Source: an uncultured Bacilli bacterium (GTDB lineage Bacteria > Bacillota_I > Bacilli_A > RFN20 > CAG-826). From it: 64,000 nt of DNA. Location: positions 1 to 64,000 of the forward strand of contig CALVSB010000005.1 of the NCBI GenBank assembly GCA_944358895.1, in the 5' to 3' direction. Below the pieces are notes generated by a model. The model was not told the origin of the DNA. It was given only the letters and a program-made list of their open reading frames with translations, and did no database searches. Position 1 is the first letter of the stretch; each line of letters begins with the position of its first letter. Positions 15,359 to 24,182 of this stretch are shown one piece after another. A program made the translations under genes and the position numbers.

Positions 15359-16720
15359 ATGACATTTGCTTCTACCATCGATCTTGGCTCGCCCTTCGAG
15401 GTCCTGCTTCCCGTTGCCCTCATCCTCATCGCGGCCAAACTCATTTCCGTTTTCCTTTCCCATTTCAAGATTCCGCAGGTCATCGGCTTTCTTCTGGCTG
15501 GGCTCTTGGTCGGGCTTGTTACCTTCATTCCGGGCGAAACAATCTTGACTCCCTACACCGAAGAAGGAATCAACATCCTGGCGAAGTTCGGGGTCGTCTT
15601 GATTCTTTTCAGCGCCGGCATTGAAACGAACATTAAGCAAATCAAAGCCGTCGGCAAGGCTTCGGTCATCATCACGGTCCTTGGCGTTATCTTTCCCCTC
15701 GTTTTTGGCTTTGGGGCGGCGGCTCTCTTCCGGATCTACGGGGGCCTATCGACCGATTTCCTGCCATCCGAGGTTTCCTCGCCCATCTATAGCGACATCT
15801 ATTACGGCGTCATCCTGACGGCCACCTCGGTTTCGATTACCGTCGCGACCCTCAAGGAGATGGGCCGCCTTGAAAGCCCGGTCGGCTCGGCTCTCGTCGC
15901 TGCGAGCATCATCGACGACATCATCGGCATCGTTCTCCTTTCCCTTGTCGTTTCCCTTTCGGGAACAAGCCAGGGAACGACCGATTTCAATCTTCTCGGG
16001 TACGTCGTTTCTCTCCTTGGAGGCCAGCTTGACGCCGCGACCGAAGTCATCGTCATTGTGGTTAATATGGCGGTCTTCTTCGCTCTTTCCTTCGGGGTCG
16101 GCTTTCTTATCAAGAAGGCCTTCAATTGGCTTGGGCAGCGGTACCCTCATCACATCCGCATCCCTATCCTGGCTTTGGCTTTTGCCTTTCTTTGGGCTTA
16201 TCTTGCCCAGGCATTCTTTCAGATTGCCGACATCACCGGCGGCTACGTTGCCGGGCTCATGCTGGCCGGGACCGTCTCTTCCGACTACATTGACCACCGG
16301 ACCGAGACGACGAGCAATGTCTTCTTCATCCCGATTTTCTTTGCCTCCGTCGCTCTAAAGATGTACTCGGCCGACTTCGATGTGACGAATTGGGTGTTCA
16401 TTGTCTTCGGGCTCGTCTGGGTAGTGCTCGGAATGCTCGGGAAAGTCATTGGTGCCGGCACTGGTGCCTTGATCGGCCGCTTCAAGGGAAAGGACGCCCT
16501 TCGGATCGGCGTCGGGATGATGGCCCGGGCCGAGGTTCTTATCGTCACGACTCAGACGGGGATCGATGCCGGCCTGGTCAGCTCCGGCATCATGCCATTT
16601 GCCCTCATTCTCATCGTCGCCACTTCGTTCCTAACCCCGATATTCCTGAAGCTCCTTTACCGGAACGAGCCGCCGGCGGAAAGCAAGGAACTCTCGAGGG
16701 ACGGCGCGCAGGCTTCTTGA
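15359..16720 (+). CDS. CPA2-family cation:proton antiporter (KefB/GerN type)
   Basis: This 453-residue integral membrane protein has about 12-13 TM segments. The family hallmarks are present: FKIPQVIGFLLAGLLVG in the second helix, FGVVLILFSAGIE, and the ion-coupling Asp pair in ASIIDDIIGIVL. CPA2 proteins exchange Na+ or K+ for protons and serve pH, salt or potassium homeostasis. The length matches single-domain members without RCK/TrkA regulatory domains, so regulation by NAD(H) or glutathione is not expected here. It appears to be a single-gene unit between the mgl terminator and the next small gene. The ion transported cannot be told from sequence. Confidence 0.92.
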   Translation: MTFASTIDLGSPFEVLLPVALILIAAKLISVFLSHFKIPQVIGFLLAGLLVGLVTFIPGETILTPYTEEGINILAKFGVVLILFSAGIETNIKQIKAVGKASVIITVLGVIFPLVFGFGAAALFRIYGGLSTDFLPSEVSSPIYSDIYYGVILTATSVSITVATLKEMGRLESPVGSALVAASIIDDIIGIVLLSLVVSLSGTSQGTTDFNLLGYVVSLLGGQLDAATEVIVIVVNMAVFFALSFGVGFLIKKAFNWLGQRYPHHIRIPILALAFAFLWAYLAQAFFQIADITGGYVAGLMLAGTVSSDYIDHRTETTSNVFFIPIFFASVALKMYSADFDVTNWVFIVFGLVWVVLGMLGKVIGAGTGALIGRFKGKDALRIGVGMMARAEVLIVTTQTGIDAGLVSSGIMPFALILIVATSFLTPIFLKLLYRNEPPAESKELSRDGAQAS

Positions 16721-16764
16721 GCGTTTTCCTTGTGCTTCCGGACCCTTTTCCCTAAAAAAGAGGC

Positions 16765-17013
16765 ATGGAACTTCAAATCAGGAACACGGCCATCTACCTT
16801 CTCGACGGAATGAAGGTAGCCGGCTACGTCTCGTGGTCGAAAGAAAACGACGCGATGATCATCGAACACACCTTCGTCGATCCCGCCTATCGTGGGCAGG
16901 GGCTAGCCGGACGCCTCATGGAAGAGGCCGTTAAGAAAGCCAAAGGCGAAGGCTGGCACATTGTGCCCATCTGCTCCTACGCGAAAAGCTATCTCGAAAA
17001 GAATCCGATGTAA
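16765..17013 (+). CDS. Small GNAT-family acetyltransferase (YidJ/YjdJ type)
   Basis: The 82-residue protein is a minimal GNAT fold of the COG2388 type. FVDPAYRGQGLAGRLMEEAV carries the acetyl-CoA pyrophosphate-binding R-G-Q-G-L-A motif. The preceding strand region contains IIEHTFVD and the end IVPICSYAKSYLEKNP is typical of the family. These proteins are common in Bacteroidetes and Firmicutes; their substrates are unknown. AAAAAGAGG provides a ribosome-binding site. The gene is 44 nt after the antiporter stop and is followed by a terminator. Confidence 0.9.
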   Translation: MELQIRNTAIYLLDGMKVAGYVSWSKENDAMIIEHTFVDPAYRGQGLAGRLMEEAVKKAKGEGWHIVPICSYAKSYLEKNPM

Positions 17014-17021
17014 GAAGAGCT

Positions 17022-17047
17022 GGCCCCCAAAAGGAGGCCTCTTTTTT
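17022..17047 (+). terminator. Intrinsic terminator
   Basis: The stem GGCCCCC-AAAA-GGAGGCC has one mismatch (17022-17039) and is followed by TCTTTTTT. It lies between the convergent GNAT and DUF4143 genes. Confidence 0.7.
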
Positions 17048-18323
17048 ACTTTTGGCCAAGGAGGAAATCGAGGACGTTGATGACGAGATATCCCTTTTCG
17101 GTATGGTACGGCGCGACGTTGTCTTGGGTCGCGATGACCTTGGGGAAAGAGTCGGGGACGCTATTCAAAGAAGACGTTTCCTGATTCATTTTCTCAACGG
17201 TCGGGATCGAATAGGCCGATTGGACGTAGAAGCGTTCGTTTCCTTTGTTGCAGACAAAATCGATCTCGAGGTTCTTGAGTTCTCTTTTGCCCTCGTTGTC
17301 TTTGCTTTCCTTCCGGACGATTCCGACATCGACTTCGTAGCCGCGGGCAACGAGTTCGTTGTAGATAATGTTCTCCATGATGTGGGTCGGCTCTTGCTGA
17401 CGGAAGCGGAGGCGGCTGTTCCTAAGTCCGATATCGGCGAAGTAGTACTTGAAGGGCGAGTCGATGTATTTCTTTCCTTTGACGTCGTAGCGGGCGGCTT
17501 TTTGAATAAGGAAAGAATCGATTAGTCTTTCGATATCGAGGGAAATGGTCACGTCGCTGGCCTTGATGCCTTTGCTTTCGAAGGTCTTGGCCAGCCTTGT
17601 CGGGTTGGTGAGCGACCCGACATTGGAAGCCAAAATGTCGGTCAGGGTGCTTAAGATTTCGTCGCCTTGGAGGGAAAAACGTTCGACGATGTCTTTGAAA
17701 TAGATGTTGGAGAAGAGATTGGATAAATAATTTCTCTTATCTTCTTCATTGTCGACGAAGGCTAGATAAGGAAGACCGCCGTAAGTCGAGTAGTCACGCC
17801 AGGCTTGGAGTTTGTCCTGGTGGCGGCAGGAAGAGAAATACTCGGCAAAGGTCAGGGGATAGACTCTTATTTCGTCGCTCCGACCGCGGAACTCGGTCCG
17901 GATGTCGCTCGAAAGGAACTTCGAGTTTGAGCCGGTGACATAGACATCCGCGTTCCTCCGCTTGATGAGGTCGGTCAAGATGCCATAGAGACGAATGGGC
18001 TCATCGCTTTTCAACTCACTTTTCTGGATGGCCATTTGGGCCTCATCGATAAGGACGTAACACCTTCCCTGTCCTTCGTGGATGTGTGTTTTGAAATAGG
18101 CACTTAGTTCATCGGGATTCCGGAGAGCCCGGTTGTCGTCCGATTCGAGATCGATGGCCAAAATATTTTCAGACTTTACTCCGGTTTCCAGAAGCCAGTT
18201 CTTGAAGAGGGTCATGAGAAGGAAGCTCTTGCCTGAGCGCCTTAAACCTGTGACGACTTTGACAAGTCCGTTGTTTGCCTTCCGCTTTAGCCGGTCCAGA
18301 TACAGGTCTCTTGTGATGATCAT
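17046..18323 (-). CDS. AAA_14/DUF4143 ATPase
   Basis: The 425-residue protein has Walker A GLRRSGKS (about 26-33) and Walker B YVLIDEAQM in an N-terminal AAA_14 domain. Sensor-like TGSNSKFLSS and the RVYPLTFAEYF segment are typical of this group. The C-terminal DUF4143 (about 200-400) is a PD-(D/E)XK-like fold, with ENIIYNELVARGYEVDVG, EIDFVCN and YVQSAY. Such proteins are abundant and multicopy in anaerobes. Their function is not established, and mobile-element or defence roles have been suggested. The promoter region contains a 16-bp direct repeat. No Shine-Dalgarno sequence precedes the ATG. The flanking A+T-rich intergenic DNA suggests insertion relative to the G+C-rich neighbours. Confidence 0.92.
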   Translation of the reverse strand: MIITRDLYLDRLKRKANNGLVKVVTGLRRSGKSFLLMTLFKNWLLETGVKSENILAIDLESDDNRALRNPDELSAYFKTHIHEGQGRCYVLIDEAQMAIQKSELKSDEPIRLYGILTDLIKRRNADVYVTGSNSKFLSSDIRTEFRGRSDEIRVYPLTFAEYFSSCRHQDKLQAWRDYSTYGGLPYLAFVDNEEDKRNYLSNLFSNIYFKDIVERFSLQGDEILSTLTDILASNVGSLTNPTRLAKTFESKGIKASDVTISLDIERLIDSFLIQKAARYDVKGKKYIDSPFKYYFADIGLRNSRLRFRQQEPTHIMENIIYNELVARGYEVDVGIVRKESKDNEGKRELKNLEIDFVCNKGNERFYVQSAYSIPTVEKMNQETSSLNSVPDSFPKVIATQDNVAPYHTEKGYLVINVLDFLLGQK

Positions 18324-18355
18324 AAGAATATTTGCTTTGAAGTTTTATGTACTTC

Positions 18356-18445
18356 CATATTTTTCCAAAGTCATTTTATCCAATTCGCAAGCAACAGGCA
18401 AACAATTGACTTGGAAAACATTGGAAATACATATTTTTCCAAAGT
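18356..18445 (-). repeat. Promoter with 16-bp direct repeats
   Basis: ACTTTGGAAAAATATG (minus strand) occurs twice, at 18356-18371 and 18430-18445. Between them lies a minus-strand promoter with -35 TTGCCT (18396-18401), a 17 nt spacer and -10 TAAAAT (18373-18378). The upstream copy also forms an inverted repeat with TTGGAAA at 18421-18427. The near copy covers the transcription start, suggesting an operator for the DUF4143 gene. Confidence 0.55.
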
Positions 18446-18474
18446 GAAACATTTTGTTTACCCTTCGAGGCAGC

Positions 18475-18503
18475 AAAAAAGCGGCCCGTTTTCGGGAGCC
18501 GCT
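18475..18503 (-). terminator. Intrinsic terminator
   Basis: On the minus strand the stem AGCGGCtCCCG-AAAA-CGGGCCGCT is followed by TTTTTT. It ends the DUF6088-like gene just upstream. Confidence 0.8.
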
Positions 18504-18517
18504 AAAGTGATTGAGAA

Positions 18518-19129
18518 TCAAAGGGCGAGGCCTTTTTCGAGGATGAGACGGATTTCCTCGTAAATCCAGGCGTAGGTCTTTTCCGTTTCGTCGAGGATCT
18601 TTTCCCCCTTGGCTTTCCTTTCGATCAGGGTCTTGCGGATGGCTTCGCGGTCCTCGTCGGTCATCTGGTCTTTGCCTTTGGCATCGATGGCTTGGACAAG
18701 AAGGCCGCTTGTTTCGCTAAGTCCGTCCATCAAGCGGTTGGAACGGTGGTGGAAGGCAATCTTCACGCCGGCATAGTCGTATTCGCGGTTCGGCCCCGAG
18801 GAAGCGAACTTGATGTCGGTTGTGTCAGAGGTTTGAAGGCCCATGGCCCGAAGTGCCATCTCCTCGGCCGGGAAGATGGTCCAGGAATTCTTCTTGGCGA
18901 TTTTCTTGGCGAGATCGAGGGGGTTCGCTTGGGCGCTCGAACCGTCTTCGCCTTTCCGGGGCTTCAGGTAAATGCCACAGATGACCGGGACGATCTTTTC
19001 TTTTTTGGCAAGGCGGGAGAGGGCTTGCCGGACAGCTTCGTAGGAAGCGGCCTTCTTAAAATCAGAGGCCATGATCAAGCTCCCGGCCGGCACCGAGAGG
19101 ATTTTTTGATTGAGCGATAGGTTTTCCAT
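18518..19129 (-). CDS. AbiEi/DUF6088-like winged-helix protein
   Basis: The 203-residue protein has an N-terminal winged helix-turn-helix (ASYEAVRQALSRLAKKEKIV followed by GIYLKPR). A central region contains IFPAEEMALRAMGLQTS, the layout of DUF6088 and AbiEi-type antitoxin/transcription-regulator proteins. In AbiE systems a nucleotidyltransferase toxin AbiEii is normally encoded next to it; none is present here, so it is an orphan. I chose the ATG at 19129 because a clear TTGCCC-18 nt-TATAAT promoter ends only 9 nt upstream of it and excludes the more upstream ATGs from the transcript. A terminator follows the gene. A role as DNA-binding regulator or residual antitoxin is inferred. Confidence 0.75.
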   Translation of the reverse strand: MENLSLNQKILSVPAGSLIMASDFKKAASYEAVRQALSRLAKKEKIVPVICGIYLKPRKGEDGSSAQANPLDLAKKIAKKNSWTIFPAEEMALRAMGLQTSDTTDIKFASSGPNREYDYAGVKIAFHHRSNRLMDGLSETSGLLVQAIDAKGKDQMTDEDREAIRKTLIERKAKGEKILDETEKTYAWIYEEIRLILEKGLAL

Positions 19130-19138
19130 GTCACACTG

Positions 19139-19168
19139 ATTATATTTATCATTCATCGACGAGGGCAA
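19139..19168 (-). promoter_or_regulatory. Leaderless promoter
   Basis: A -35 TTGCCC (19163-19168), an 18 nt spacer and a perfect -10 TATAAT (19139-19144) lie on the minus strand. Only 9 nt separate the -10 from the ATG at 19129, so the transcript would have a leader of 0-4 nt. Confidence 0.65.
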
Positions 19169-19184
19169 TAGTCTAATTTGCGTT

Positions 19185-19213
19185 AAAAAAAGGCCGCGGT
19201 TCAATCCGCGGCC
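19185..19213 (-). terminator. Intrinsic terminator of eno
   Basis: The perfect 8-bp stem GGCCGCGG/CCGCGGCC (19192-19199 and 19206-19213) is followed on the minus strand by seven T residues, 15 nt after the enolase stop. Confidence 0.92.
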
Positions 19214-19228
19214 CCTTTTTGGACGGTT

Positions 19229-20545
<1,317 letters not shown>

Positions 20546-20552
20546 TTACCAT

Positions 20553-20604
20553 TGCTTGCAAAGCAAGCATAAAGAATTATAGACAAGGCCCCATTTGGTT
20601 GAAA
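20553..20604 (-). promoter_or_regulatory. eno promoter with 5'-terminal stem-loop
   Basis: A minus-strand -10 TATAAT (20576-20581) with a weak TTTCAA (20599-20604) 17 nt upstream predicts a start near 20569. The transcript would open with the perfect hairpin TGCTTGC-TTT-GCAAGCA (20553-20569), about 14 nt ahead of the ribosome-binding site. Confidence 0.5.
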
Positions 20605-20695
20605 GAGCCGATAATTGATTACCGGTTAGAAGGATAGGGGCTGACTTGGGCGATTGTCCGAGGGCGGCTCGCTCTTCTCTAATAAGGAAGCCGGG

Positions 20696-20704
20696 TGCTA
20701 ACAT
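20696..20704 (+). promoter_or_regulatory. Extended -10, near-leaderless start
   Basis: TG-C-TAACAT lies 9 nt before the ATG at 20714. There is no Shine-Dalgarno sequence between them. Confidence 0.45.
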
Positions 20705-20713
20705 TCCATCGAA

Positions 20714-22147
20714 ATGAAAATAACGTCATTGTTAAAGAAGGAGAACGCGCTCTCGCTTGCGGGATGCGCTCTTTCGCTTCTTCTGGCTTTTTCCTTTGGG
20801 GAAAAGCTTCTCGTGAGCGTCGTCGGGATGATTCTCTTGGCCTTATCGATCCTGATGCTCCTTTTGACTAATCGAAAGAAAACGAAAACGGAGAAAAAGG
20901 CTCTTTATCTCTATGCGGGACCGCTTCTGCTCTTCTTTGCCGTCATTTCGCTGGGTGTCTTCTCGCTCAATAGCTACGCCGACGCTTTCTCCGGCATCGT
21001 CTCCGGGCTCCTCTCCCTCATGGGGCTGGCCGGGTCTTTCCTTTTCGGGCTCGCGGCCCGGGAAGACGGGAAGCTCAATCCTTGGTTCTTCGTCTATTCG
21101 CTTCTAGGAGGCTTGGCCCTCCTCGTTTTGGCGAGCTGGCTCTCCACGATGATCCTTTATGGTCCGTGGCACACGCTCATCTATAGCGGGAAGCAGTACT
21201 ACATCAATGGCGTCGCCTATCCGATCGACGAAGAGGTCGTCTTCCTCCTCGGAACGAAGATGACCCGGGTATCCCTTATGTACGCGGGCGGTTTCAGCAC
21301 GGTCCTGGCTGCCTCCGGGGCCGGGCTCATGTTCGTCGATTTCCGCGAGGAGAAGGAAAAAGGAATCTTCCTATCCGTCGTGGCCGCGATCGGTCTTCTC
21401 TTCATCGTGACCGTTCCTCTCATCGAGGCTCTCATCGTTACGGTTCTTGTCTATCTCGTTGCCCTCGGCCTCCGCTTTGCCTGTTTCAAAGAGGAAGCCC
21501 CAAAGTGGCTGATCATTGTTTCGGCGGCCGTGGTGGGATTGATCGTCTCGGTGCTGGCCGTTTACTTCGCAATCATCCTTTCCAATCAAACTTCCCTATT
21601 TTCGACGGGACTTTTGCGGAAGATTTTCAACAACGGGCGGTGGACGAAGCCGATCAATGACATCATCTCGGCCACCTTCTACCACGACGGCATTCCGAGT
21701 TTCTTGTCCCTCCTCTTCGGCATGAATCCTTATTACCAAAGCGGTTCGTCGTTCTTCTACAATTCGTCCCTTTGGTCGAGCGCGGCTTGGATCAATACCG
21801 ATCTAAAGACCTTCGAAATCGTTTCCTTCATGGAAGGCGGGCTCGTGGGCTTGTTGTCCTTCCTTATCGTTCTCTTCTCGACCGTCGTCCTTCTTTACCG
21901 CCTCGCCCACGACGAGAAACGGAGCCCCTTCGCGATGAGCGTCGCGATGATTCTCTTCTCCTACTTCGTTTACATGACCTTCTTCATGGACATGACGCCA
22001 TATATCACAAAAGGCGAAAGCCAGACCTACGTCTCGCCTTTCGGGGGCAATGCCCTCTTTGCCGTGATCCTCGTCCTGATGGGACTTAGCTATCGCCCCA
22101 TCTATTTCCGTAAGGCCATCGAGGCCGAAGGAGGGGAAAATGACTAA
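20714..22147 (+). CDS. Polytopic membrane protein, possibly polysaccharide polymerase
   Basis: The 477-residue protein has about 10-11 hydrophobic segments and a large, Tyr/Ser-rich extracytoplasmic loop (about 310-370, including FGMNPYYQSGSSFFYNSS). Topology and length resemble Wzy/O-antigen-polymerase-like proteins, and the flanking genes (ATP-grasp, glycosyltransferases) favour an envelope glycan role, but no diagnostic motif was found. It overlaps the downstream lipoprotein gene by 8 nt, so the two form an operon. The promoter is of the extended -10, leaderless type. Confidence 0.75.
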   Translation: MKITSLLKKENALSLAGCALSLLLAFSFGEKLLVSVVGMILLALSILMLLLTNRKKTKTEKKALYLYAGPLLLFFAVISLGVFSLNSYADAFSGIVSGLLSLMGLAGSFLFGLAAREDGKLNPWFFVYSLLGGLALLVLASWLSTMILYGPWHTLIYSGKQYYINGVAYPIDEEVVFLLGTKMTRVSLMYAGGFSTVLAASGAGLMFVDFREEKEKGIFLSVVAAIGLLFIVTVPLIEALIVTVLVYLVALGLRFACFKEEAPKWLIIVSAAVVGLIVSVLAVYFAIILSNQTSLFSTGLLRKIFNNGRWTKPINDIISATFYHDGIPSFLSLLFGMNPYYQSGSSFFYNSSLWSSAAWINTDLKTFEIVSFMEGGLVGLLSFLIVLFSTVVLLYRLAHDEKRSPFAMSVAMILFSYFVYMTFFMDMTPYITKGESQTYVSPFGGNALFAVILVLMGLSYRPIYFRKAIEAEGGEND

Positions 22148-23132
22148 GAAGAAACTCTGGCTCGTCCCCTTGATGGGACTGGCTCTTGGCGGCTGCACCT
22201 ATGTTCAAGGCCTGATGGATCCTTCCATCAACGTGAATGCTGATTTCACGGCCTATTACTATCTCGGCCATCACGACTTTGATGAGCGGCCGACGGCTGA
22301 AAAAGAATTCCTGCCCCTTACCTCCGACAACACCGTCGAGGGTTTCTTCAACGGAGGCGGCACTTCGCTACAGGGAGACGGCGCCCTTTCCTTCGACCCG
22401 TCCCAGCCGACCCGCGGCAATCCCGGGGGCGTCCATGCCCTTTCGGAGGACAAATCGCTGCCAATTCACCTGGGCCTCAAAGACACTGGCTATGATGACA
22501 TGCTCGCCTACGGCGAAACGACTCTCAGCACGACCTTGGCCGGCAGTTGGATCCTCACGGCTGAAGGGCAGGATCTTAGCCCTTACATCGGCCACGATTT
22601 TGGGAAGACCAAGTGTCTCTCGACGGTCGACGAAGCTTTCTCTTTGGGATATCTCTCGAAACTCTACAACGGGCAGATGTATTGCTACGGAACCCATTCG
22701 CTTGCCTTCGTCTCGATTGACGAGGACGGCTTTTCGACGAAGCTGCCCAAGACCTTGGTCGAGAGCGATTATTTCCTCGTCTCTTTCCGAGGGGGAAGCA
22801 ACGACGATTCCAATGGCGGGGATACGACTCCCCGGCTCGTCCAGCTCGATCTCCTGGTCGATTTCTACTATGAAGACGGAACCTCGGCTTCCTTCCGCCT
22901 GAAAGACACCTACGTGAACACCGACAACGGCGGCGAGGCCGTTTCCTTTACCGGCTTCAAGTTGGACGGCATCAGGCAAAAAGGCCTGATTGGCTATGGC
23001 CTTTCCTTCGAGAACTACCGCGACCCGCTTAGCGAAAAAGAAAGCATTTCCGCTCGTGCGAGCGACGATAGCGACTACCACTTTGGGCTTCTTCTCTACG
23101 AGGTGATGTTCGTCGACTCTACTTGGCGTTAG
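22140..23132 (+). CDS. Predicted lipoprotein of unknown function
   Basis: The 330-residue protein has a lipoprotein signal peptide with lipobox LGGC (Cys about 19). The mature part is Asp/Ser/Gly-rich and mostly beta, with SFRGGSNDDSNGGDTTPR near the middle and GFKLDGIRQKGLIGYGLSFE towards the end. I recognise no family. It overlaps the upstream polytopic membrane protein gene by 8 nt and has a GGAGGGG ribosome-binding site, so the two products may work together at the cell surface. Its 3' end overlaps the convergent TupA-like gene by 14 nt. Confidence 0.75.
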   Translation: MTKKKLWLVPLMGLALGGCTYVQGLMDPSINVNADFTAYYYLGHHDFDERPTAEKEFLPLTSDNTVEGFFNGGGTSLQGDGALSFDPSQPTRGNPGGVHALSEDKSLPIHLGLKDTGYDDMLAYGETTLSTTLAGSWILTAEGQDLSPYIGHDFGKTKCLSTVDEAFSLGYLSKLYNGQMYCYGTHSLAFVSIDEDGFSTKLPKTLVESDYFLVSFRGGSNDDSNGGDTTPRLVQLDLLVDFYYEDGTSASFRLKDTYVNTDNGGEAVSFTGFKLDGIRQKGLIGYGLSFENYRDPLSEKESISARASDDSDYHFGLLLYEVMFVDSTWR

Positions 23133-24024
23133 GAAGATTAAGCCACCGGCCTTGGATGAAGTCGGCCTCGTCGTCGTCGAAGACGAGGGTTCCTTTGGCC
23201 GGGGTGAAAGTCATCTCGGAGAAATAGATGTGCCCGTCGATTGAATAAAGATCGACCCGAACAAAGGGGAAGGGGGCAGCGAGTTTTTCGGCTATCGCGA
23301 CCATCTCCTCGAAGTTGGCCGGTTTCTCGGGCGGGACCTTTCCTTTGGTCCATCCGTTGAACTGGGAGGCATCGAAGGGCGTCCAGTCGATATAGAGCTG
23401 GTCGTAATGGATGTCCTGGCCCCGCCCCCTAACGACATAAAGGTTCCGGGCCTTGCCGTTGAAGACGTGGATCTTGTATTCGGTTGGCAGGTGGCCGTCT
23501 TCCTTTAAAAGAGGCTCGGCGACGATTTTCCTAGGAATCGGGGAGTAGTGCGGTTCGATGGTCATTTTGCCATAGTCAGTTTGAAGCCATTTGGTGAATT
23601 TTGCCCGCAAAAGGGGAATATTCATCGCGGATTTGTCTTCAATGATGGCATTGAAACCCGAGGCGTGATTGCATTTTAGAACGAAAGAAGTCGGCAGTTT
23701 CTCGAAATCGATCTCGTCGAACGAAGAGTAGGAACCAAGAAGGGGAACGAGAATGTTCTCGTAGCCTTGCTCTTTTACGTAGTCGCGGGCTCCGAGGCGG
23801 GAAGCGAGGCGGCTCACTTCGGGATTGTTCGGGTATTCGTAAAGACGAAGATGCTGGAGTTTCTCGGTGTAGCGGACCGGGTTCTTCAAGTTGAGTTTTC
23901 GGTGGGTCAGATAGCGGTATTGGAGCTTGACGTAAAGGACGGGTGAGAGCCGCTTTATGATTCCCCGGAAGGGTGTCACGAGGGCGCGCTTGAGATGGTT
24001 TTCGTGAAGAGCCGGCTTGAGCAT
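23119..24024 (-). CDS. TupA-like ATP-grasp protein
   Basis: The protein has 301 residues from the chosen start. LNLKNPVRYTEKLQHLRLYE, FVLKCNHASGFNAI, PTEYKIHVFNGK and FPFVRVDLYSIDGHIYFSEM are the ordered motifs of the TupA-like ATP-grasp family (PF14305). Its members sit in teichuronic-acid and capsule gene clusters and are thought to ligate or modify surface polysaccharide. The final motif carries the Asp/Glu metal ligands expected for ATP-grasp. A TATAAT only 7 nt before ATG 24024 argues against the longer reading to 24084. The neighbouring glycosyltransferases support an envelope-polysaccharide role. Confidence 0.85.
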   Translation of the reverse strand: MLKPALHENHLKRALVTPFRGIIKRLSPVLYVKLQYRYLTHRKLNLKNPVRYTEKLQHLRLYEYPNNPEVSRLASRLGARDYVKEQGYENILVPLLGSYSSFDEIDFEKLPTSFVLKCNHASGFNAIIEDKSAMNIPLLRAKFTKWLQTDYGKMTIEPHYSPIPRKIVAEPLLKEDGHLPTEYKIHVFNGKARNLYVVRGRGQDIHYDQLYIDWTPFDASQFNGWTKGKVPPEKPANFEEMVAIAEKLAAPFPFVRVDLYSIDGHIYFSEMTFTPAKGTLVFDDDEADFIQGRWLNLPNAK

Positions 24025-24031
24025 CGAGGGA

Positions 24032-24037
24032 ATTATA
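24032..24037 (-). promoter_or_regulatory. -10 box, leaderless start
   Basis: A perfect TATAAT on the minus strand is separated by 7 nt from the ATG at 24024. No Shine-Dalgarno sequence is present. Confidence 0.5.
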
Positions 24038-24164
24038 GCCACTGGGAAGCTCCCTGCGTGATAGCGAGGATTCCCAAGAAACAAGGCGACTTTGGGAAAG
24101 GTTTCCTAAGGGCTTATTTCTTCACGTTTCTTTTCGCCTTTTGGCGGTTTAGGGGCCGCGGTTG

Positions 24165-24173
24165 TGAGATAAT
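24165..24173 (+). promoter_or_regulatory. Extended -10, leaderless start
   Basis: TG-A-GATAAT (24165-24173) lies 9 nt before the ATG at 24183. The intervening CCCTCCTAG has no ribosome-binding site. Confidence 0.5.
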
Positions 24174-24182
24174 CCCTCCTAG

